DNA of 64,000 bases from Candidatus Zipacnadia bacterium (lineage in GTDB: Bacteria; Armatimonadota; Zipacnadia; Zipacnadales; UBA5352), in contig JALGSU010000003.1 of NCBI GenBank assembly GCA_029821735.1, positions 1-64,000 of the forward strand, written 5' to 3'. The notes beneath the pieces are model-generated. The model was not told where the DNA came from and ran no database searches. It worked only from the letters and a program-made list of their open reading frames with translations. The translations under genes were made by a program, and so were the position numbers. Positions 6,738 through 15,855 of this stretch are shown here, one piece after another (the stretch's first letter is position 1; the number at the start of each line of letters is the position of its first letter).

Positions 6738-8777
6738 ATGGACGTTCTCGCTGCTGCGGAGGCGCTCGCCGGAGGCGGACCGGAGGTCTGGACCCAGGGG
6801 ACCTTGGACCTGCCCGGCGGGCGGCTGTACCTCAAAGATGCAGGCGGTCTCTCGGTGGCCCTCCGTCTCGAAGATGGCATGTTGGAGATCGTCAGCCTCT
6901 ACGGCATGAACGGGCGGCGCGAGATGTTGGCCGCGCCCTGTTCGCCATTCTCGCTGGTGATGTCGGACACGGAGGGCGGCCAGATAACGCTGCGGACCAA
7001 CGACGGACTGGTGGTCGACGAGGCCCGCGGTCTGGACGACGGCGACGAGATCACCGTCCGCTTCAAGGCAGACTCCGACACGGGCCTCGACGGCCTGACC
7101 GCCACGCTCACCATGACCACGGGCGCAGACGGTCTGGCCATGGACCTGAACGTGGACAACCAGACCGCCTGGAGTCTGGAGCGCGTGAACATCCCCGAGG
7201 TGACCATTGGCGCGCTGGGCGACGACCCCAGCGACGATGTGGCGTATGGCCCACGCGGATTCGGCGTGGCCTATCCCAATCCCACCGCCGGCGGCGCGCG
7301 CTTTGTGGGTTACTACCCCAGCGGCGGCTGCGTCGTGCAGTTCATGATGATGACCGACGAGGCAGGCGGCGTATACGTCGCGGCTCATGACCCGACAGCA
7401 TCCACCAAGACTCTGCGCTTCGAGCCCGACGGTGCCGGGTCCGGCCTGCGCATGGCCGTCGAGATACAGGCCCCCGACGCCTCCCTGCCCGGCAATGATT
7501 TCGCCCTCGACGGTGAGGCGATCATCGCTCGCGTGGGCGGCGGGTGGTACCCAGCCACGCAGATCTACCGAGAGTGGCTCGCCGCCAATGCCCCGTGGTG
7601 GCCCGAACCCGATGACCCCTACTCGCGCTCCGACCGCCCCGCCTGGCTCGAGGACATCTGCCTGTGGGTGCTCACCGGCGGCGGGCCCGAGAGCGTCGTC
7701 GAGCCCACGATGCGCTTCGCCGAGTACATGGACCTGCCCACCGCGATCCACTGGTACAACTGGCACCAGATCCCGTTCGACGATGACTACCCGCACTACT
7801 TCCCGACCAAGGAGGGCTTCGCCGACGGCGTGGCACAACTGCAGGCCGCCGGCATACGGGTGACGCCCTACATCAACGGTCGGCTGTGGGACACTGACAC
7901 CGAAAGCTTCAAGTCCGATGGCATCAAGTACGCCACCAAGGACCGCGAGGGCAAGCCATACATCGAGGTCTATGGATCGGGCCAGGAGCTGTCGGCGGTC
8001 TGCCCGACCCAGGAGCCATGGCGGCAGATTCTGTATGACATCGTCCTGCGTCTGGTGAGCGAAGAAGTCGGCGTCGACGGAGTCTACATGGATCAGATAT
8101 CGGCAGCGCGACCGCGCCTGTGCTATGACCCGACTCACGGTCACCCGCTGGTGGGCGGGCACTGGTGGGTCGATGGTTACTGGAACTTGCTTGACCGCAT
8201 CCAGCCGGGCATCGCCGAGGTCCACCCCGACAAGATGCTCACCACCGAGTCCAACGCCGAGGCCTACGCCAAATGGTTCGACACCTACCTGATGTGCAAC
8301 TCGCTCGGCCAGGGGCTGGTGCCAATCTTCCCGTCGGTCTATGGCGGCAAGATGCTGATGTTCGGCCGCTACATGTCCGCGCCGAACTTCGACAACCCGA
8401 GCGCGCTGGCGCAAAAGCAGGGCCAGCTCTTCGTCTTCGGATCGCAGCTCTGGTGGAGCCAGCCGCAGATTCTCAACTACCCCGAGGCGGCAGCATGGCT
8501 GCGCGACCTCGCACGGGTGCGCCACCAGGTGCGCGAGTTCTTCAACCACGGGAAGATGCTCGCCCCGCCGCTGCTCGACGGCAACGACGGCGAAGTGACT
8601 GCCGACTGGCACCGACGCGCGGCCGGCGACATGATGGTGACCATGCCTCCCATACTCGCCCAGACTTGGCAGGTCGCGGACGGTCGCGTGATGATCCCGC
8701 TGGTCAACTGTTCGGACCAGAGCCAGACCATCACGCTGAACTTCAGCCCGCAGACCGCGATGCTAACGCCACCGTGA
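6738..8777 (+). CDS. DUF6259 glycosidase-like protein (C-terminal part, frameshifted near its end)
   Basis: This long frame carries the DUF6259 region: a beta domain (about 25-260), then a TIM-barrel-like part with WYNWHQIPFDDDYPHYFP, VTPYINGRLW and GVDGVYMDQISAARP, typical of this putative glycoside hydrolase family. The ATG at 6738 has a GGAGGG site 10 nt upstream, but coding-like sequence extends back to about 6675, so it is probably the continuation of the gene at 5567. Near 8760 one G appears to be missing: after FSPQTA, the other frame continues with DANATVTVTKITPG and ends with a sensible C-terminus (VEACALVLQTQ) at 8896. No signal peptide is present in this half. Substrate unknown. 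Confidence 0.7.
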   Translation: MDVLAAAEALAGGGPEVWTQGTLDLPGGRLYLKDAGGLSVALRLEDGMLEIVSLYGMNGRREMLAAPCSPFSLVMSDTEGGQITLRTNDGLVVDEARGLDDGDEITVRFKADSDTGLDGLTATLTMTTGADGLAMDLNVDNQTAWSLERVNIPEVTIGALGDDPSDDVAYGPRGFGVAYPNPTAGGARFVGYYPSGGCVVQFMMMTDEAGGVYVAAHDPTASTKTLRFEPDGAGSGLRMAVEIQAPDASLPGNDFALDGEAIIARVGGGWYPATQIYREWLAANAPWWPEPDDPYSRSDRPAWLEDICLWVLTGGGPESVVEPTMRFAEYMDLPTAIHWYNWHQIPFDDDYPHYFPTKEGFADGVAQLQAAGIRVTPYINGRLWDTDTESFKSDGIKYATKDREGKPYIEVYGSGQELSAVCPTQEPWRQILYDIVLRLVSEEVGVDGVYMDQISAARPRLCYDPTHGHPLVGGHWWVDGYWNLLDRIQPGIAEVHPDKMLTTESNAEAYAKWFDTYLMCNSLGQGLVPIFPSVYGGKMLMFGRYMSAPNFDNPSALAQKQGQLFVFGSQLWWSQPQILNYPEAAAWLRDLARVRHQVREFFNHGKMLAPPLLDGNDGEVTADWHRRAAGDMMVTMPPILAQTWQVADGRVMIPLVNCSDQSQTITLNFSPQTAMLTPP

Positions 8778-9084
8778 CCGTCACGAAGATCACGCCCGGC
8801 GCGTCAGAACCCCTCGCTACCGAGCGCGGGGCATTCGCGCACACACTGACACTCGAGCCGGTGGAAGCGTGTGCACTGGTGCTCCAGACACAATGATGAC
8901 TGACCGAAAGCCACGGAGCTTTTTGTCACAAATCGCCGCAACCAAGTTATTGGGGTCTTGTCAAAAGACTAAGTACTCGACCGATGCATCGCATTGTCGG
9001 CAGGCCATGTGGCCGGAAAGCCGGTGCGGTGGAGCGGCGAATGCCTATCGTACTATTCAAGTTCTTGGGAGGGAACGCGTAGGA

Positions 9085-10083
9085 ATGAGTTGTGCCGTTG
9101 CGCAGGAGGGGCTCGATCAACAGCCTTGGTACAAGTCCACATCCATCTCAGGCTATTTCCATGCCCGCTACATCGCATGGGAGAACGACCAGGATGGGTT
9201 CGACTTCCGGCGAATGTACGTGACCGTGCGGAGTGCCGTGAACGACCAGACCACAGGGATCATCACGCTTTCGCGCGTGGGCGGCAAGGGTGCCAACATC
9301 GACCTCTACAACGCCTTCGTCGACTATAAGATCAATGACCAGTACTCCATGCAGGTTGGTCAGACCCCAACTTGGTTCGGGCTCGAAGGCTGGGAAGGCT
9401 CCATGTCCCGTCTTCCGCTCCGCCGCGCACGCATTCTTGAGGGAACCCCGGCGCCTGGCGCCGAGGGCTTCTGGGTTCTTGGTGCTCCCGACCGTGGTGT
9501 CTGGCTGCGCCGCAACCCCGCCAACGCCAGCGAGCCGCTGGTTGTCGTCGGCGTCTCCAACGGCCAGTTCCGCGAGGGCGAGCAGAATACCGCCAAGAAC
9601 GTCAGCGTAGACGTCAAGTTCAAGCGCGACTGGGGCATGTTCGGCGCGAGCTGGTTTGACGGCACGCTGACCCCCATGGCCCCGCTGACCGCTGGCCCCG
9701 AGGCCGACCGCAGCGCCGTGGCCGCCTACGTGCGCATCTTCCCCGCCCCCTTCGGCTTCCAGGCCGAGTGGGCCGATGGTGAGATGATGGGCCGCGACCG
9801 CGACGGCTACTATGTGCAGGGCATGTACGACACCGGCCCAGGCACCGCGTTCGCTCGCTGGGAAGAGTACACGGCTGATCCCGCAGGCGTCGGCACATCC
9901 CAGATCGGCGCTGGCGCGACGAACTATGACGCGCTGCACGTCGGCTACGCGTGGAAGCTCGACAATGCCAACCAGATCACCGTCGAGTACGTCGATGCCG
10001 AGCAGACCGCTGGTGCAGTTGGCGCCCGAACGACCATGGACGACAGCTACGGCGGCATTCAGTGGCAGTTCGCCTTCAAGTAG
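9085..10083 (+). CDS. Porin-like outer-membrane beta-barrel protein
   Basis: A 332-residue product rich in alternating polar and aromatic strands, resembling phosphate-selective (OprP-like) porins: SGYFHARYIAWENDQDGFDFRRMYVTVR, MQVGQTPTWFGLEGWE and a C-terminal strand ending in IQWQFAFK with terminal aromatic residues, as in barrels recognised by the BAM machinery. The start is uncertain. The ATG at 9085 gives a mature-like N-terminus (AVAQEGLDQQP) with almost no signal peptide, although AVAQ looks like the end of one. In-frame sequence upstream is not hydrophobic, so the export signal seems to be lost or out of frame. A GGGAGG site lies 12 nt upstream. Confidence 0.75.
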   Translation: MSCAVAQEGLDQQPWYKSTSISGYFHARYIAWENDQDGFDFRRMYVTVRSAVNDQTTGIITLSRVGGKGANIDLYNAFVDYKINDQYSMQVGQTPTWFGLEGWEGSMSRLPLRRARILEGTPAPGAEGFWVLGAPDRGVWLRRNPANASEPLVVVGVSNGQFREGEQNTAKNVSVDVKFKRDWGMFGASWFDGTLTPMAPLTAGPEADRSAVAAYVRIFPAPFGFQAEWADGEMMGRDRDGYYVQGMYDTGPGTAFARWEEYTADPAGVGTSQIGAGATNYDALHVGYAWKLDNANQITVEYVDAEQTAGAVGARTTMDDSYGGIQWQFAFK

Positions 10084-10109
10084 CCCTGAACCGATCTACA
10101 CAGCACCAT

Positions 10110-10144
10110 ACCGGGCGGGCCCGCAAGGGCTCGCTCGGTTCGTT
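10110..10144 (+). terminator. Intrinsic terminator after the porin gene
   Basis: A 13-bp stem with two G-U pairs (10110-10122 with 10127-10139) around a GCAA tetraloop is followed by a T-rich CGTTT. It lies 26 nt after the porin stop. Confidence 0.75.
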
Positions 10145-10218
10145 TAACTGCAGGTCTGGATCAATCAAACGCGAATTGACGGGGCAGACATATACGTCCG
10201 TAACGGAGGCGCCCGCCG

Positions 10219-11733
10219 ATGACCACGCCAACAGACGGCCGACCACAGTGGGCCACCGAGTTCTTCGCTGTGCGCAAGCAGATGGCCGCATGGATCAACG
10301 ACGCCCTCGCCCGACACGCGCAGGCTCCCTACCAGGGCGGCCATGATGAGGGCAGCTTCATGCAGTCATGGTTCGGCCACCACCTGCTCTGCCACGAGCC
10401 ACGCGTCATGCAGTTCGCGCACATGCTCCGCGACGGCATTGCCCACTGGTCAGAAGACAACTGGCTGCACGGCTTCTACCGTGTCGGCGAAGTCCACCAT
10501 CAAACCGAGATATTCACCTGCTTCCTCGCCCGCCTGTGGCTCACCGAACCCGACGACCTGACCGCCGAGATAGTCGTCGACGCGGGATTCCCTGCGTGGT
10601 ATGACCACGACCAGCGGCGCTTCCTCAGTTGGCGCATCGGCACCGAGTCTGTCGGCTCGGGAGACAAGGCGGGCTTCGAGGTCCCGGACCACTTCCGCCT
10701 GCTTCAGATTGCGCTTGTCGCCCACCGCATCACCGGCGAGGAGCGTTACCTGACGCTATGCCGCGAGTATGCCGGGCGTTGGGCTGCGGAGATCATGGCC
10801 GCACCGGCCCACGAGCCTCCGCTGGCAGTCCTCTCGACGGACCGGCGCCCATCTGAGGAAGATGTGTTGAGCGGCGTCGGCGCCCATCATCGCGCCGATT
10901 CGCCGATGGACCGTGTCGAGCCGCACGTGCCTGCCGGTACCGTGGATGTGATGCTGGACCTGCATGCGCTCACCGGCGACGCCCAGTTCGCCGAAGCCGC
11001 CGGGCGGCTATGCAGCGCGATGCTCCCGGCCCTGCGCGATCCCTACTCCATTCCGCCCGCCGCCTTGCTGCAGCGCTACCGGACAGCCACCGGCGACGCG
11101 AGCCTCGACGATACCGCGCGCCAGGCCTTAGCCGACGCATCGCCCGTGCCGGAGGGGCGGCCAGTGCTGGTGGTGGAAACTTCAGGCGCCGTGGCGGGCA
11201 TCGGCAAGCGCAAGGACATGGTGCGATGGGCGTACCGCGACGAAACCGGAACGTTGACACCGGAGCTCAGCCTGTCGCCATCGTCGCTGGCGCTTGGCTG
11301 GCAGCTTACCGGCGACGAAAGCTACGCTGCCGCAGCGATGCGCCTGATCCACCAGCGTCTGCAATTGGCGCGCACCTCGCTGCGGGATGGTCGAAAGCAC
11401 GGGTGCGCGGGTACGAGCATCGGGGCGGTGGCGTCGGGGCACGGACGCGACGGCAGCTACGGGCACATCACCGGAGCGTTCCTGTCACTGGCCTGCGGCG
11501 CGACGCGCTCGCTGGCGCAGGAGCAGCCCACGGTGCGCTTCCGTGACGCGGCGGGCCAGCCAGGACTTCCTGAGGAGATCGCGTCTCTGGTGAGGGTTCA
11601 GCCGGGCGGCGAGATCGAGGCGCGCCTGCACAACGCCGCCGACACTGCCTTGGGCGTCGAACTCGCGATCAGCGATCACCCGTGGCAGCAGCTCCAGCTC
11701 GCCGCCGGCGAGACCGCGACCGTCAGTCGTTAA
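10219..11733 (+). CDS. Unrecognised 504-residue protein, predicted alpha/alpha-barrel type
   Basis: A cytoplasmic protein without signal peptide, starting after a GGAGG site. It is mostly helical, with repeated helical-hairpin-like segments (FRLLQIALVAHRITGEERYLTLCREYAGRW, VDVMLDLHALTGDAQFAEAAGRLC, LALGWQLTGDESYAAAAMRLIHQRLQ) that resemble the six-hairpin toroid of glycosidases and lyases. It ends in a short beta-rich tail. I do not recognise a named family. Its position beside secreted carbohydrate proteins and sugar isomerases fits a role in saccharide metabolism, but that is inference. Confidence 0.7.
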   Translation: MTTPTDGRPQWATEFFAVRKQMAAWINDALARHAQAPYQGGHDEGSFMQSWFGHHLLCHEPRVMQFAHMLRDGIAHWSEDNWLHGFYRVGEVHHQTEIFTCFLARLWLTEPDDLTAEIVVDAGFPAWYDHDQRRFLSWRIGTESVGSGDKAGFEVPDHFRLLQIALVAHRITGEERYLTLCREYAGRWAAEIMAAPAHEPPLAVLSTDRRPSEEDVLSGVGAHHRADSPMDRVEPHVPAGTVDVMLDLHALTGDAQFAEAAGRLCSAMLPALRDPYSIPPAALLQRYRTATGDASLDDTARQALADASPVPEGRPVLVVETSGAVAGIGKRKDMVRWAYRDETGTLTPELSLSPSSLALGWQLTGDESYAAAAMRLIHQRLQLARTSLRDGRKHGCAGTSIGAVASGHGRDGSYGHITGAFLSLACGATRSLAQEQPTVRFRDAAGQPGLPEEIASLVRVQPGGEIEARLHNAADTALGVELAISDHPWQQLQLAAGETATVSR

Positions 11734-11749
11734 CCATCCGTACATCGAC

Positions 11750-11785
11750 ACCGGCGACCGCAAGCAACGCGGTCGCCGGTTCAGT
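11750..11785. terminator. Bidirectional hairpin between convergent genes
   Basis: A perfect 12-bp stem (11750-11761 with 11769-11780) and 7-nt loop separates two convergent genes. The T tract is weak (TCAGTT) on the plus strand. Confidence 0.65.
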
Positions 11786-11806
11786 TATTGGCGATGATCG
11801 GGCGCG

Positions 11807-12577
11807 TCACACCACGCTGAACATCTCGAACGCTACCCGCATAGCCTCGATCGTGTCCCCCTTGGGCTTGAACTCATGAGCCACATAGCCCTCAAAGTCC
11901 AGCTCCGCAATCGCGCGTGCGATCGGCGGGTAGTAGATCTCCTGGTCGTCGTCCATGTCGTTGCGGCCGGGGTTGCCTGCCGTGTGGAAGTGACCGATCC
12001 ACTCGATGTTGTCCTGAATGGTGCGGATCAGGTCGCCCTCCATGATCTGCATGTGGTAGATGTCATACAGAACGCGCACCGCCGGCGAGTTCACCATCTT
12101 GCACATGTGCACGCCCCACTCGGTCCGGTCGCACTGATACCCGCCGTGATCGACCTTCGAGTTCAGCAGCTCGGGGCAGAGCATCACGCCGGCCTTCTCC
12201 GCCGCCGGAGCCATCTTCGCCATGCACTCCGCCATGTACTCAGCGCCCTGCATGTCCGAGCACCCGTCGTAGCGGTCGCCGCTGAAGCAGCACAGCGTGT
12301 GCACGCCCCACTCGGTGGCAAGCTCGATGCTCTCGGCCAACTCATCGCAGATGCGCGAGTGGTTCTCCGGACGGTTCATCCCGTCCTTGAGCGACTGGTG
12401 ACCGATGATGAGCGAGATGTCGAGCCCAGCGTCCTTGATGAAGTGAAGGTTCTCCGGCGTCGCCATCTCCATCGCGTCGTAGCCGATTTCCTTGGCGGCT
12501 TTGCACAACTGCTCGGGGGTATAGTCGCCCCCGGCATTGGCGCACCACCATACGAATGACTGCCGTATCCTGGTCAT
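11807..12577 (-). CDS. Hydroxypyruvate isomerase-like TIM-barrel protein
   Basis: A 256-residue protein of the AP-endonuclease-2/xylose-isomerase-like barrel family, hydroxypyruvate isomerase (Hyi) branch. Diagnostic segments are IRQSFVWWCANAG at the start, CPELLNSKVDHGGYQ, VLYDIYHMQIMEGDL, HFHTAGNPGRNDMDDDQEIYYP and a terminal GYVAHEFKPKG. The conserved Glu, Asp, His and Glu are the metal ligands of the family. Members interconvert hydroxypyruvate and tartronate semialdehyde or epimerise related sugars; the exact substrate is open. A frameshifted paralogue lies immediately upstream on the same strand. Confidence 0.88.
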   Translation of the reverse strand: MTRIRQSFVWWCANAGGDYTPEQLCKAAKEIGYDAMEMATPENLHFIKDAGLDISLIIGHQSLKDGMNRPENHSRICDELAESIELATEWGVHTLCCFSGDRYDGCSDMQGAEYMAECMAKMAPAAEKAGVMLCPELLNSKVDHGGYQCDRTEWGVHMCKMVNSPAVRVLYDIYHMQIMEGDLIRTIQDNIEWIGHFHTAGNPGRNDMDDDQEIYYPPIARAIAELDFEGYVAHEFKPKGDTIEAMRVAFEMFSVV

Positions 12578-12623
12578 GCCACTACCTCCGATTGCAGAGA
12601 CACCGTCGCCCTGTTACCGTCGC

Positions 12624-12655
12624 ACGGCTGGCGAGTCGTCAGACCCGCCAGCCGT
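12624..12655 (-). terminator. Hairpin between the two isomerase genes
   Basis: A perfect 10-bp stem (12624-12633 with 12646-12655) and 12-nt loop lies 34 nt beyond the stop of the upstream isomerase-like gene. No clear T run follows, so it may be a processing or pause hairpin rather than a full terminator. Confidence 0.45.
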
Positions 12656-12689
12656 TGTCTTGCCGTGCGTCAATGCTCAATGCCCAACG

Positions 12690-13456
12690 TCAGTCGACCT
12701 TCCAGGTCTCGAACGCGGCGCGGGCAGCAGCGATGCGATCCTCGCCCAGCGGGCCGAACTCGTGACCCACGTAGCCGTCGTAGTCCGTCGCGGCCAGCGC
12801 ACGGGCGATTGCCGGGTAGTAGATCTCCTGGGTCTCGTCCATGTCATTGCGCCCGGGGTTGCCCGCGGTGTGGAAGTGCTTGAACCACTGGAGGTTGTCC
12901 TGGATCGTGCGGATCAGGTCGCCCTCCATGATCTGCATGTGGTAGATATCGTACAGCAGCGCCACGCGCTCGCTGCCGACCATCTTGCACAGGTGCACGC
13001 CCCACTCGGTGCTGTCGCACATGTAGCCGGGGTGGTTGACCCGCGAGTTGAGCAGCTCGATGCACAGGTTGATGCCCTTCTCCTCGGCGGTCGGGACACA
13101 GCGGCTGAGGATCTCCGCGCATATCTCCGCGCCCTGCAGATCGGACACGCCTCGTAGCGGTTGCCCGACAGGCACAGCAGGCTCGGCACGGCATACTCCT
13201 CGGCCAGTTCGAAGCTCGCCATGAGCTCATCATAGATGCGCTCATGGTTCTCGACCTTGTTCAGGCCATCACCGAGGGACTGGTGGCCGACGAATATGGC
13301 GATGTCGAGCCCGGCGTCCTTGATGATCGGGAACATCGCCGGCGGGCTCATCTCGATGGACGAGAAGCCGATCTCCTTGACCTGTTTGGCGACGTCCGCG
13401 GGCTCACCGGCCGAGGCTACGACGCCCCAGCAGACTGACTGCTTGATAGGTTTCAT
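12690..13456 (-). CDS. Hydroxypyruvate isomerase-like protein, frameshifted
   Basis: A paralogue of the gene at 11807 with the same barrel motifs (LCIELLNSRVNHPGY, LYDIYHMQIMEGDL, HFHTAGNPGRNDMDETQEIYYP, YVGHEFGPLG). The start ATG (13454-13456) follows AGGAGG by 7 nt. Translation is coherent to SGNRYE, then the frame changes: a G seems to be missing near 13150, where NRYEGVSDLQGAEIC is expected by comparison with DRYDGCSDMQGAEYM in the paralogue. Joining both frames gives about 255 residues, the normal length. It could be a sequencing indel or a fresh pseudogene. Confidence 0.8.
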
Positions 13457-13610
13457 AGTGGCTGACCTCCTGAATTGTCTGGTGTCCTCTGCGGTTCGAC
13501 ACCGCCGCAGGGATTCCTCCACTCGGCGAGGAATACGCGCAGCACATAACACATAACGCATATTGCGCTCCCACGCGGGGCCGTCGAGCAGTACCCGGAG
13601 GCCTGAGAAG

Positions 13611-14960
13611 ATGAGCACCAGCAACCACTTCGACATGATGGTGATTGGCGCTGGACCGGCGGGGATGAGCGCCGCGCGTTTCGCGCGCAGTCGCGACAAG
13701 TCGCTTCGCATCGGCATGATTCGCACTCAGCAGCACAGCATCATCCCCTGCTCTCAGCCCTATTCCCTCGATGGTACTATCGACCTTGACAACATCATCA
13801 AGTCAGACAAGGCGATGCTGGAGGACGCGAATATCGAGCTGTGCGTGGGTATGGTTGAGGCCATTGACGCCGACGGGCACACATTGGCCCTGAGCGATTG
13901 CGACAGCGACGAGGCCACGTATGGTCGCCTGCTGGTGGCCACCGGCGCGCGCCCGATTGTTCCCCTGATTCCCGGCGTCGAACTGCCCGGCGTCCACGTG
14001 TTCCACGACATGCCGGACGCCCGTGATGTATCGGCGGCGATGCCGGACACGCGGACGGCGGTCGTGGTCGGCGGAGGCTATATCGGCCTGGAAGTAGCGA
14101 TGGCCCTCGTCGGGTCCGGCCTGAACACCCACTTGATCGAGATGCTGCCGGTCTGTCTGGGCAACGTGTGCAGCACACGCTTCGCCCGCATGGCCCTGGA
14201 GCAGTTGCAGGAGCACGGTATCGAGACGCACCTGGGGCACCCTATCGAGGAGGTGATCGGCGACGAGCGCGCCGAGGGCGTGCGGGTTGCTGGCAAGACC
14301 ATCGAGGCCGAGATGGTGATCTTCGCGGTGGGCGTGCGTGCGAACACTGATTTGCTGGAGTCGGCGGGCGCGCAGATCGGGTGCTTCGGAGTGGTGGTGG
14401 ACGATCGCATGGCGACCACGCTGCCTGACGTGTGGGCGGCTGGTGACTGCATCCAGCATCGGAACTTCATCACCGGCGCGCCGGGCAACGGACTGCTGGC
14501 CACGAACGCCTTGACGCAGGCCAAGACCGCGGCCATCAACATGACCGGGGGCTTCCGGACTTTCCCGGGCTTCATTAACTCCTCAGCCACGCGGTTGTTT
14601 GGCACCGGCTACGGTTCGACCGGCTTGAACGTCGAGAAGGCGACTGCGGCGGGGATCAAGACGGTGGTAGGCTGCGCGGACGCTCTCACCTGCGAGCACG
14701 GCTTCCCCGGCGCAAGTCCTCTGACGATGGAGTTGGTTTTCGATGCGGCCACGACGCGGTTGATTGGCGCCGAGACGGTGGGCGCTGTCGGCGTGCCGGA
14801 GCGCGTTGACATGTTGGCTTTGGCGATCCAGCATCGTTTGACGATGGAGGACTTGGCCACGATGCATTATTCGAGCCATCCGCCCCAGACCGACGTGCCC
14901 GCAAAGAGGTTGACGATTCTCGCCGCCGAGAACGCCCTGCGCACCGCCGGCCTGCTCTGA
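13611..14960 (+). CDS. FAD-dependent NADH oxidase / CoA-disulfide reductase-like flavoprotein
   Basis: A 449-residue pyridine-nucleotide disulfide oxidoreductase. FAD site: VIGAGPAGMSAARFA near residue 11. The conserved redox Cys47 lies in IIPCSQPYSLDG, where CoA-disulfide reductases and NADH oxidases have a single active cysteine. The NAD(P)H site is VVVGGGYIGLEVAMALVG, and a second FAD motif is WAAGDCIQ. A C-terminal dimerisation domain ends with HYSSHPPQTDVP. The likely role is reduction of CoA disulfide, polysulfide or oxygen. The start at 13611 follows a GGAGG by 8 nt and is preferred over 13563. Confidence 0.88.
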   Translation: MSTSNHFDMMVIGAGPAGMSAARFARSRDKSLRIGMIRTQQHSIIPCSQPYSLDGTIDLDNIIKSDKAMLEDANIELCVGMVEAIDADGHTLALSDCDSDEATYGRLLVATGARPIVPLIPGVELPGVHVFHDMPDARDVSAAMPDTRTAVVVGGGYIGLEVAMALVGSGLNTHLIEMLPVCLGNVCSTRFARMALEQLQEHGIETHLGHPIEEVIGDERAEGVRVAGKTIEAEMVIFAVGVRANTDLLESAGAQIGCFGVVVDDRMATTLPDVWAAGDCIQHRNFITGAPGNGLLATNALTQAKTAAINMTGGFRTFPGFINSSATRLFGTGYGSTGLNVEKATAAGIKTVVGCADALTCEHGFPGASPLTMELVFDAATTRLIGAETVGAVGVPERVDMLALAIQHRLTMEDLATMHYSSHPPQTDVPAKRLTILAAENALRTAGLL

Positions 14961-15050
14961 CCGAGCGGCAAACATGCGGCGCTACGCGAAGGAGAAGGGC
15001 ACTCGGGTGCCGACCGGACTTGGGATGGAGCTAGCTGAGGGGTTCCAACA

Positions 15051-15644
15051 ATGCGCAGGAGATGGCCGTGGCTGCTGGTCATAATTGTCGTGGTGGGAGC
15101 CGGCGCACTGGTGTGGGACAGAGAGTTCGGGTCGGAGTGGCATCGCGTCCTGTGGGTTCGGCTCGATGGGACGGAGGCCATTGAGTACGGATACGTGCGA
15201 TGGTGGGACGTTCATTGGGGCGTGGCTCTGTTCATATTTCCTGTCGACAACCTCTCGACGAAGGACTACTGGCCCATCGCCCGCGCCGTGTCCAACCGCC
15301 GGTACGAATTGCACTGGCACCGATCCGACGGAACACGCAGGTACTACGTCCACGGGGCCGACGCAGACAGGGGTTCCGTCGATCTCAGATGCAGCCGCGA
15401 TGTGGAGCGGCTTTGGGTGTATGGGCGAAGATGGCGTGGAATCCTGTGCTCGTTAGACCGGGCGTCCGGACAGTATCTGAACCGCGACGAGCTGCCGGGG
15501 GACTGGCGCCTGTCGCCCCAGGCGCAACGAGACTACTGGATCAACCAAGCAACCTTCGACACGACCAGACGCCACCCGCCGGAGGCCGTAGCCGACCCCC
15601 AGGGGGGAAGACTGCTGGCGACGGGGGACGCGTTCTGTGACTAG
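15051..15644 (+). CDS. Membrane-anchored protein of unknown function
   Basis: A 197-residue protein with an N-terminal membrane helix (WPWLLVIIVVVGAGALVW, about 5-22) and a tryptophan- and arginine-rich external part. No family is recognised. Its stop codon overlaps an alternative GTG start of the next small gene. It stands at the left edge of an accessory-looking patch, which ends with the DUF5131 gene near 18.7 kb. Confidence 0.6.
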   Translation: MRRRWPWLLVIIVVVGAGALVWDREFGSEWHRVLWVRLDGTEAIEYGYVRWWDVHWGVALFIFPVDNLSTKDYWPIARAVSNRRYELHWHRSDGTRRYYVHGADADRGSVDLRCSRDVERLWVYGRRWRGILCSLDRASGQYLNRDELPGDWRLSPQAQRDYWINQATFDTTRRHPPEAVADPQGGRLLATGDAFCD

Positions 15645-15663
15645 TGAAACGAGGGACCGTCTG

Positions 15664-15855
15664 ATGATGAGACTGACGTGCGCCGCAATCGTCATGATTA
15701 CCTACGCGACATCCGCCGCCTTCGCCGCGGCGCAGGTCTCCCCCACTGATCCCGAGGCCAGCAACTGGGGCGCGAGCCTGCAGCGCCCGGTCGGCCAGGG
15801 CGTCACGCCCGACGACCGCACCGAGGTCCGCCTGGTCACGTTCGAGCGGGAGTGA
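15664..15855 (+). CDS. Small secreted protein of unknown function
   Basis: A product of about 63 residues with a signal peptide (MMRLTCAAIVMITYATSAAFAAA) followed by about 40 polar residues ending LVTFERE. I chose the ATG at 15664, which follows GAGGGA, over the GTG at 15637 that overlaps the previous stop. It may be a remnant of a longer secreted protein. It stops directly against the methyltransferase ATG, so the two are translationally adjacent. Confidence 0.45.
   Translation: MMRLTCAAIVMITYATSAAFAAAQVSPTDPEASNWGASLQRPVGQGVTPDDRTEVRLVTFERE

Noticed and set aside
8897-9084. A c-di-GMP, cobalamin or guanidine riboswitch before the porin gene
   Set aside because: Some GGAAAGCC-like stretches hint at it, but the conserved core sequences of these classes are not found.
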